The translations under genes were made by a program, and so were the position numbers. Below are positions 55,811 through 64,000 of a stretch of DNA of 64,000 bases, one piece after another. Source of the stretch: Dryas octopetala (lineage: Eukaryota; Streptophyta; Magnoliopsida; Rosales; Rosaceae); the NCBI GenBank assembly GCA_963921425.1, contig OY992833.1, forward strand, positions 6,173,228 to 6,237,227, in the 5' to 3' direction. The notes under the pieces were generated by a model. The model did not search any database, had not been told where the DNA came from, and worked only from the letters and a program-made list of their open reading frames with translations. How positions within the stretch are numbered: the stretch's first letter is position 1; each line of letters begins with the position of its first letter.

Positions 55811-57190
55811 GAAATACTGATTTGTCTGATAAGAAATTCAAAAAAATAAAATCATTTTGGAAGATGTTATTTCTCCAATGTTTTCTCCCAATTATTATTT
55901 TTCAACTAATTAATATGGCATTTATACATTAAATTCTACAAAATAATAATAAAAAATAAAAAATTACGATATAAAAAGATAGATTCTGTCAATTAAATTC
56001 ATGTCATGTAAGTCAAAAAATAAAAGTTCGAAAAAAATAGTTAGAGCAATAAGCATTTTCCTTTTCAATATATTATATTGGTAGCATATCTCTAATATAT
56101 GTAAGACCTACTTGTACAAATAGAACTTCCTAATTATAGTAGGAAATGTGGTATAAAAATATAATACATAAAATTAATAATCTAGTACGTATTATGTTGT
56201 TGAGGTATAAATACATCAATAAAGTCCCAATTTAACATAATAAAATCTCATAGTGGGCACAGCCAAAGGGCCAAGGAACTTGAAAGAAACCCATAAAGAT
56301 AAGTCCATCACTTAGAAGAGTTCAAACTTAAATTCCCTCAAATTATGACACATAAATAATTATTAAAAATAAGAGTTTCAAATTCTATATATATTCATAA
56401 ATGTAGATGTGTTATAATTTTTTATTTTTTTTTAATTTGTAACTGCTTATTTGCATATCATCATACTTTTATATGATGCCAATAACCATTTAGTCTAGTA
56501 AATAACAATTTTCTTTGTGAGTAGATCCTAAGTTTGTATCTCATAGATGATAGTTGATTAATAAAAAATTAAAAAATAACACACGTTCATATGATGAATT
56601 CACTTGTTGTGAGAGGAAGGTTATGACTCACATTAAAAAAAAAAAATTTCCTCGCCCATTCATCTCTCTCTTTGTTCTTGGGTTATAGTGTCCTTGATTT
56701 GATTTATAGAACATGGATTTTTCTCTAAGAACCAATCAGGATACAAATCTAGGGTCTTCCCTGGATGGATTGACCTACGCTTGCGCTTTTTTTTTTTTTT
56801 TTTTCTGGCAGATTTTCTTCATCAAGGGCTCAATAATAGTACCAAGCACTCGATAGTGACTTTTTTATAGCACTCGACGCTACTTCCTCTGATTATAGTT
56901 AAAGGGTACATACTCTGCTTATAGTTAAATGGTACATACACGACAAATTCACCTTATACCCTCCTAAAGTGTAAAATGAGGCTTGTGGAAGCGTTCAAAA
57001 TCCCAAAATTAAAACCTAACATAAAGCCGACAAACTAAGTGTCTTAACTCGAGAGAAGAAGAAAAAGACACTGCCTAGCACTCGGCAGGAGCTACCGAGC
57101 GCTCAGCTCTAAAAATCCATGAATAAAAAATGCAGGCGTCCGCCTAAGAGGACGACTAATAGGACCTATAAAATTTACTATAATTTATAT
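55811..57190. other. Distal upstream DNA of UGT copy 3 and unassigned repeats
   Basis: 55811-56042 matches 48480-48714; 56043-56560 matches 38869-39440, including a SINE relic. 56785-57180 is unassigned and has GCACTCG-type short repeats after a T run. No gene is seen. Confidence 0.6.
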
Positions 57191-57212
57191 AAACTAAATA
57201 GATGGCATCACA

Positions 57213-57226
57213 ATGGCCAAAAAAAA
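57213..57226 (+). mobile_element. 14-bp A-tailed micro-insertion
   Basis: ATGGCCAAAAAAAA between two exact 17-bp direct repeats AAATAGATGGCATCACA (57196-57212 and 57227-57243). Confidence 0.7.
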
Positions 57227-57533
57227 AAATAGATGGCATCACAAATAATATGGCAGATGCCACACCATTTGTGATCCAATTTGGGGAGTCTAGCATTAGA
57301 ACTCAAATACGGAACCCATATGAAATAAACATAAATTTACAAGTCCATAACTGATGCACAAATGACAACAAAATGGTTCATATATTACATATTACAAATT
57401 ACACAACCACACATTTCGACCTTGGAAACGAATGGAACTCAAAACCCACAATGCAATAACAAAGTATAGAAACAAAACAATCTGCACTTCATAATTTCCA
57501 AATAATCATATTAACATCTAGCTTAGACATCTT

Positions 57534-57539
57534 TTTATT
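57534..57539 (-). terminator. Probable polyadenylation signal of the CTL gene
   Basis: AATAAA on the minus strand about 140 nt after the stop codon at 57680. Confidence 0.5.
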
Positions 57540-57679
57540 AAGATAAGAGTTCACCTTGTGGAGAGACAGTCCTGCCATAGGATGGGTATTTGATTTTCTT
57601 TTTCTTCTTTTTATATATTTTTAGCTGATGAGAGAAAGGATGGCTGTGATAGGGACGGCTACCTAACACCATATAGAGC

Positions 57680-59818
57680 TCAAGAAGATGCAGCAACAGG
57701 CTGGGTGATTGGGTTGAATGCAGCTTGTTCACTACAAGTTAGCTCTTCATGGGGCCCTGCCTCCTCTCGACCGACACCCATAAGGTCGAGGTAATACTGG
57801 TAATGGGAAACGATGTTGTTCATGGCATCAATGTCACCCTGGCCGCAAACTTGCTCCCCATAAAGAATATTCATCGTAGCGCCAAATCCGGGAACCCGCT
57901 TAGACAAAGTATCATTCTTGGTGGGCTTCCAATTGCCAACAAATATGTCGTGGGCTGAGGGTTGTGACTTCTTGATAGGTGTCATCCACCTCCATATTGC
58001 AGCCTGGAAGGCAAGAGTGGCATTCTGCTCAATGTATTCTGGATGGTTCAACAGATCCACCTTCAAAGCTTCTCCAGTTGCACCATAATTGTAGTTCCTA
58101 TGATGTCAGCACCAATAGAAACTTCATAAGCATTTCTATTCAAAATATATAACCTATCATTTTTTCAACAACTTCATATGTCACTAACTGACATGTAAAC
58201 TGCAGATATTTATGCTTGAGCTACAAAACAACTCTATCTAGTTTTCACAGAAAGTAGATTGCACTAGCTTGCAATATGCATCATTTAACTTGTGGAGTTT
58301 CTAAGATGACAATTTAAATGCTTATGAGTGTGTTTATGAATCATTTCATTTAATGACAGCTCTGCTTCAGAAAACAACTAATAAGACCCTCTGATTATGT
58401 TATTTGGAAAAGGAGAGTTCATACAATACAAGCAAATCTACATAAATAAATTATAGCTGCAGTTCAATCAAATGATAAAACAAAATGGATACAAACCAGT
58501 AAATAGGCAAAGCACCGCGACCATAGTATTCAGCTCCAGGAGTGCAGGGATATGTGTATTTGTAGAAGTCATCGCAGTATGACTGCATGGGACTCATTTC
58601 CCTGTTGTAGCAAAGCCCCCAGGCCAATGGTCCTCCTGTGGCCACACCATAACCACCTGGAAATAATCACCCCAATTACCATCATTAATCATAAGAACAA
58701 TGGTGTGCACATGTGAATTTCAGCAAGAGCTTAGTGCCTTTTATGCAATCTAGAGTTGTAATCAGTCTGTTCCATTGTATCCATTATAACATCGAGATTC
58801 TGTCTGGTTCTGTGAATCTTGTGTCTTATATGGCTTTTAGGCATAGCGAGTAGCAACATCTGTCCTACTCTCCTTAGTTTAGTGGACTAATGGGACATAT
58901 ATATGATGGATTTCCCATAGTTTGATTATTTTGATATCACTTACTGACATCATAAGTATTTATTCTTTATGGGATTGATCAACCATTGAGCTCATCTACT
59001 AACTTTGTACAATTATACACAACCTGCTTTTGTTCTTCAAATCCCTCTTTCTGGAAAAGGCATTTTGTGGGTAAAATTCTTCAATTTTCTTTTGAGTGAA
59101 AAAAGAGCAACCTTATTTGACGGCAAATTGTGAAGTAAAATGAAAAAGTAAATTCTTCAATTTGATGTTTGCTTAAAAGCTAAAACCCACATTATACATC
59201 AACCCAATTTCACTCTAACTCAACACATAACAACCAAATCAAATGAAATGAAATGAAGTCAAACCTTACCGACAACCACCACCACCCATCATTCAAGCAT
59301 TTGAAGCATCCAAAAAAATTTGGTTCAAACATTTGAAGCATCCAACAAGAACATTATAAATTAAAAATAAAATTCAACATTTTGGTGCCCAGCACATCAA
59401 TTCTGTGAACAAAAATGAACTTACAAGAGGTTTTGCTGCCGACATGTCCGAGAAAAGCGGCGACCTCCTTCATCTGCATTTTCTTGCCGCCGGTGGTTCC
59501 GAACCCTTGGGGTTGGAAAAGCGCAGAGGCAATGATGAAAGAATGGTAGTCCCAGAACCCAACGGCTTGAGCCACCGGCATGTTCCGCTTCGAAAACAGG
59601 TTCTCGAACTGGTACACTTGGAAGAAATCGGATATGGTGAGATTGCAGCAGTACTTGGACCACCCCTCACACTCCCACCCTTTGGAACACACCTTCTTCC
59701 CCTTCACCTTCTTCACCAGCGTCTCCGTATCGCCGTCACCGCCATTCACTCCCACCACACTCAGCAGCGCCAACACCACCACCAAAAAGGCTAACAACGA
59801 GCCTCTGCTTGTCTTCAT
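57680..59818 (-). CDS. CTL1: Chitinase-like protein, GH19 family (CTL1/POM1-like)
   Basis: Secreted GH19-fold protein of the CTL1/CTL2 group, which in Arabidopsis acts in cellulose assembly in the cell wall and not as an active chitinase. Three exons: 59818-59425 (131 codons + 1 nt), 58656-58497 (160 nt) and 58097-57680, with introns of 768 and 399 bp, GT-AG. The product is 323 residues, close to the 321 known for CTL1. Residues 1-26 form a signal peptide (hydrophobic LLAFLVVVLALLSVVGV). Family blocks: GWECEGWSKYCCNLTISDFF, FWDYHSFIIASALFQPQGFG, ATGGPLAWGLCYN, YYGRGALPIYW and NATLAFQAAIWRWMTPIKK. At the place of the HETTGG catalytic Glu the protein has GSKTSCG, with Lys129, the known loss of this subgroup. 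No stop or frameshift. CTL1 versus CTL2 cannot be settled here. Confidence 0.95.
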
Positions 59819-60250
59819 TGCAGAGGAAGAAACAGAGCAATGGAGTGATGGGAGGTGTTTCAGATCTGACTGACTTTTGTTTTAACAACAAGAAAGAGCT
59901 TGGAGCTTCTTGTTGTCTCAAGCCAAGTGTTTGATGAGGTGTCGTTTTCGGCCTCGTGGGGAGTGGTTAAATGTCGTGCAAGTTTGGGGTGGATGGACGG
60001 TGGATGATGAGGATGGGTTGGGTTTGGAGAGGCAAAGGCGTTCGAGGTTTAAAGGGAGAACAGGCTGGAATGACTTTTGAAGGGGATGACCCACTAAGCT
60101 CCACCGACAACGGTACAAGCATTGTGAAGTCTCACTACTACCCTTCTTTGGCAAAAACCCGAGAGGGAAAAAATGGCAATGGGGCGACTCAAACGAATAC
60201 CCGCCCCTTTACCGCCACATTCGGGTTTCATCAAAACCAATAATGACAAT
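59819..60250 (-). promoter_or_regulatory. Upstream region of the CTL gene
   Basis: About 60-100 nt of probable 5' leader (purine-rich, AACAACAAGAAAGAGC) and GC-richer promoter DNA up to about 60240. No clear TATA box. Frames on either strand here are not supported as genes. Confidence 0.4.
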
Positions 60251-61543
60251 AAAAATAAAAAAAACCATAAAAATTATACTTATAGATTTATCTTCTGTCT
60301 TTTTTTTATAAAAATATGTCAAAAATTCATAAAAAACACAAATTCAATTTTATAGAGTCACATCCTCCGAGTAACAATGGTTGTTACCATCAAACATAAA
60401 TTATCTATTCATAGTTTATGAGGAACAAAAACTATCAACTTAGTAGTAGTACAATGCCTTATGTTCATTTAAGGCCTCTCTTTTTTGTCAATTTGAGCAC
60501 CTTTATTTTTTGGTCAAATTTTTTTTTTTATAGATTTATGGGGAGGAAAAATCGAACTTGGGTATAGAGAAACAAACTTACAGTTCTTCCAACTGACTGT
60601 CCACCAACTGTTTTTTTTTTTTTTTTTTGTCAATTTAAGTGTCTCATTTTTAAATGGTGGGTTTATTTATGAATGAGTAGACCTTTTTAACATTCTAAGT
60701 ATGTGGGTTGATATTATAGGGGGTGTAAAGTAGACTTATTAATCTTTTTTTTTTTTTTCATTTTTGACATTGTTGGCTTGTAAATATTGTGTTATGTAAG
60801 CCTTAAATAGTGTTTAATAGATTTTAGGGGTCAGTGGGAGAGAATCTAAATGGTAGCCTAGTAGGAGTCTGCAACAAAGTTTTATTATAATTAGGGTAAA
60901 AATTACAGACCTAGTTTAAAAATAAGGAATGAGTCTAAATCAAAATAGAAAAACCCTCGACTTAAATCCAATATTCTAATAGCAAAATAGGGCTATATCT
61001 AAGAAGCTCAAGTCTAAAACATAGATTGAGTTACATGTATGGAATTGGAATAAAAAAAAAATTCAGAAGCCTCAAACATGTATATTGTCTTGGTGGAATT
61101 AGATTATAATGGTGCTATGTTTATCAGATTTAGCACCTTAATTAAGAGAGACAAAATATGCAGATTTATTTTTATCACATTTTTGTTTATGTTAAAATCA
61201 GTTTCTCACAATAGATAATCGTGGCTAAGTCCTACAGACCATAATTCCTCTTGAAACTCTCAAAGCAGAAGACCCCCTTGTTCGAATAGACCCAGTGCCG
61301 CCTAAGGCCCAAGGTGACCGAGGCTCTTTTAACTGGGCTACTCCAACACTCCTACATTTTTCTAAGTTGTGGAATGTACTTTAATAAAAGAAAACCTTTA
61401 GCTCTTTCATCAATATTTAAAAAAAAAAATAAAAAAAATAAACATATATATAAATCATTCACAAAGAAAAGAATATTGAAAGATTTCTAGGAAAATGTGA
61501 AATGATGTTTCGTTCTTTAAACATACTATAAATTTAAAAATGA
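60251..61543. other. AT-rich intergenic DNA with a SINE-like sequence
   Basis: 60510-60612, read on the minus strand, has an A box-like GGTGGACAGTCAGTTGGAAG, a B box-like CAAGTTCGATTTTTCC and an A tail, like the SINE at 61560. TTTTTTGTCAATTT occurs on both sides (60483 and 60624) with diverged neighbours. Nothing else is recognisable. Confidence 0.45.
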
Positions 61544-61559
61544 AATATTATAATTACCA

Positions 61560-61646
61560 TTTTTTTTAGTTGGGAAAAGGGGGATCGAACTCGGGTGCAT
61601 TGTGGGTAATTCTATGACCTTTTCAACTAGACTATCCAACAACTAC
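61560..61646 (-). mobile_element. SINE, 87 bp, with 16-bp target-site duplication
   Basis: Minus strand: GTAGTTGTTGGATAGTCTAG (A box region), GAGTTCGATCCCCC (B box), then a short A tail. It is flanked by exact copies of AATATTATAATTACCA (61544-61559 and 61647-61662). This is a tRNA-like retroposon of unusually short length. Confidence 0.88.
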
Positions 61647-61662
61647 AATATTATAATTACCA

Positions 61663-64000
61663 ATTAACTTGCATTTGAATATTTTGTTTTTACTTTAGAG
61701 TAAGTTTTAATATACAAATTTGGGACTACTAATGCCAATCATAAAAGGAAAAAGGAGACAAGAGCAAAGTATAACCGAGCAGAGTTGTGGAAGAAAATAC
61801 CAATCTTATTTGAACGCTTAGGTTTGTTTATTGCTCAAAATTGAATTTTGTCCGAGTTAAAAAAAGAAGATGTATCCCACTATTTTGTGAGGATTGGCCT
61901 TAATGTTCAAACTCGTTATTTCACATTCCACGTCTTTATACATAATTGTGAAGGAATAGTGCTATTTGTATCACTTCTTTTTTTATGTCGGGTGTTGTTA
62001 GACAATCTTAACTGATTACTTTATGTACCAATTTTCTAATTACTCGTTCTTGTGAGTTTTTCGTGTAAATGAAAGAAAAAGTGATGAAAAGATAATAAAG
62101 ATGGGAATAGAGATGAGATTAACTGATTAAGCAAAAGAAATAAAGGAATATTGCAGTGGGCGCTCAGCTTTATACAATCAATGTGATAATAAATCAGTAG
62201 GCAGTTACAAACTACTTACAAAGTTACAATTTACATGTATCACAAGGATGAAAAAAAAAATGATTAATTTGAATAAACCCATATAATACTCCAACAAATG
62301 AACCAAAAAGCAGGCCCACTCTACATTAACAAAGGAAATAAGAATTTGTTACTCAGGGCCGGGCTAGGCGAAAGGGGTGGATGAGGGAGGGAGAGTGGTA
62401 TTGACTATTGGGTAGAGCAACTGCTGGGTTTTGGTTCTTTTTTCTTTCTACAATTGAGAGTGTCCAAGTTGGAATTTTAGGAAAAAGATTTGAGGTCTTT
62501 TAAAAATTCCCTTTGAATTGACACGTTGTCCTTGCTTGGGCTAGATTGCCCTTTTTTCCAAATTATCTTTTGAATGGAAAAATTATTATGTGTGATCGTA
62601 ACGCCACGTGATAGTGTGACAAATTCATTAAAATTATAATATGTTGCCCTTACTTGGGCTAAATTGGGCTTTTTCCCATCTTGGGCTTGAGTGATATTCT
62701 ATCTCTGCTTGACTTAGGCATATAAGTGGATTTCATGGGCCGTATATTTGAGGCAGGCCTCAGCCCCTTCATCATGTTCTCCTATTTACTTCAGACTAGT
62801 GGCCGAAACCAACGAACCAACAAGAGTCAACTAAGTCAACTTTTTTTATTTTTCCCTCTGAAACCAGAGTCAATTATATGTGGCAACATCCACGGCTGGA
62901 GGGTAATTTGGTAATTTCCCACATAAGGCTTAGACAGAGCTAAAGGGCAATTTGGTCTTTAAATTTCTTACTGAACACAGGAATTGATGATTTTTGTCCT
63001 ACAATAGCTAAAGCGGTAATATCCACCCCTTGGATTCCTCCCCACCGCTTCAACAATTAATTTCCCTCTATCTCTTTGCATTTATGAAGTCGTTTCAACA
63101 TTTACAGTGGTGGTATTTATGGCCATCTTCATGCCCAACATTTATAACAGTACTATTACAGGCTGACTTTGCTGCCTAAGTTTGAAACCTTCCACTTCCG
63201 ATCTCTTTGTTATACGTCGATGGCATTTGGTGAAGTAGCTTTGCTTTCAGCTTTAGTTTCCAAACATATTTTGTGAAAATGTTGACAAAAAAAAGTTAGG
63301 TGCTCTAATTAATCTTGGGATGAAATCCACTGTGAATGATTAATCTTATATAAAAAATAATATAGAACAAGTATTTATGTGATTTGACAAATATTTTGCT
63401 ATGTCCACAGATATTTATTCTTTACGAACTATGGGAAAACAGATAGAACAAAAAAAAAATAAATAAATAAAAGCTTGAAGTAAATCACCATAACCAAAAG
63501 TTGAAACTTGTATATCCACTTACACAATATTTTCCCAACAACTTTCAATCTCACCCAAGCATATTGACTTTTAGTCTCTTTAGTTTCTCACACTCATCCA
63601 CTACTCATCCACTAGTACATATTCAACACTATTTCTTCACGAGAAAGGAATTCCCAGTTTCTTTCGGATAAAGTAAGCAACAGTTAGCCATACAGGTCCA
63701 CCATGGAGAAAAACTTTGGTGAGAAATAATTCACACATAAAACATATAGAACGTACCGTTCTATGTAAACTTTTTTTTATTAATTTACCTTGATAACTCA
63801 ATTTATTCATTGACAAATTTTTTCATAGGTAGACAAGATTTTGGATTAAATGTCTTAAAATAGTTGAGGTTGACAACTTGATCTATATTTCCTAGATCCT
63901 AGAAAGACAACACCTTGTACAGTGACAATTAATAATAGGAAACCCTTGAAGACAGGAAAAGAATCGATAAACCAAAAAAAATAGCTAACCCTTCATTCCA
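61663..64000. other. AT-rich intergenic DNA
   Basis: No gene is supported. Noted: a partial duplication of CTTGGGCTARATTG-type text at about 62533 and 62653, and a CACGTG core near 62605 that could be a G-box of an unknown gene. Confidence 0.4.

Noticed and set aside
59405-59873. Plus-strand frames opposite CTL exon 1
   Set aside because: Complement of a well-supported conserved exon.
61264-61330. Possible tRNA gene (TTCGAAT-like box)
   Set aside because: No A box at the right distance and no cloverleaf could be drawn on either strand.
1-64000. Functional retrotransposon or transposase genes
   Set aside because: Every Copia, Gypsy and CACTA coding region seen has stops, frameshifts, missing domains or lost ends.

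Overview
This is eukaryotic plant DNA from a dicot, most likely woody and perhaps a rosid; the species cannot be fixed from the sequence. The evidence is AT-rich intergenic DNA, plant splice sites, two intact UGT74-type glucosyltransferase genes, a chitinase-like (GH19/CTL) gene, and a dense nested load of plant transposable elements. About 10 kb is host gene sequence, exons plus introns. Nearly all other long reading frames are decayed transposon genes.

Layout: 1-1480 is a truncated Copia retrotransposon with its 3' LTR. 2059-5018 (-) is UGT copy 1, intact, with two exons. 5.9-7.5 kb holds MITE-like and CACTA-like ends and short repeats. 7.7-20.6 kb is a decayed Tat-type Gypsy element (gag, protease, RT, second RNase H, start of integrase, then an antisense reading frame), split by a 3.5-kb CACTA element that carries captured gene fragments. 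20.6-23.7 kb (-) is a second Gypsy element with its primer-binding site. 23.7-31.2 kb is a minus-strand Gypsy element with ~3-kb LTRs sitting between two fragments of same-family LTRs in the opposite orientation. 31.2-38.5 kb is a second CACTA element with decayed TNPD- and TNPA-like genes; a 3.06-kb solo LTR splits its TNPD gene. 38.9-39.5 kb is a copy of UGT upstream sequence without a gene. 39.6-41.5 kb is an unclassified repeat.

43114-48144 (-) is UGT copy 2, intact, with a 3.6-kb intron. 50.7-56.6 kb is a decayed UGT copy 3: intron segment, a 3.4-kb insertion holding a hAT element, broken exon 1, and a promoter lacking the TATA run. 57680-59818 (-) is an intact three-exon CTL1/POM1-like gene. 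60-64 kb is AT-rich intergenic DNA with SINEs.

Two observations stand out. All three UGT74-like copies carry His where the UGT74 family normally has the catalytic Asp. There is also a set of very short A-tailed insertions with long target-site duplications, one of them confirmed by an empty site in a duplicated copy. No undescribed multi-gene system is visible; the window is a tandem UGT array reshaped by nested transposons.
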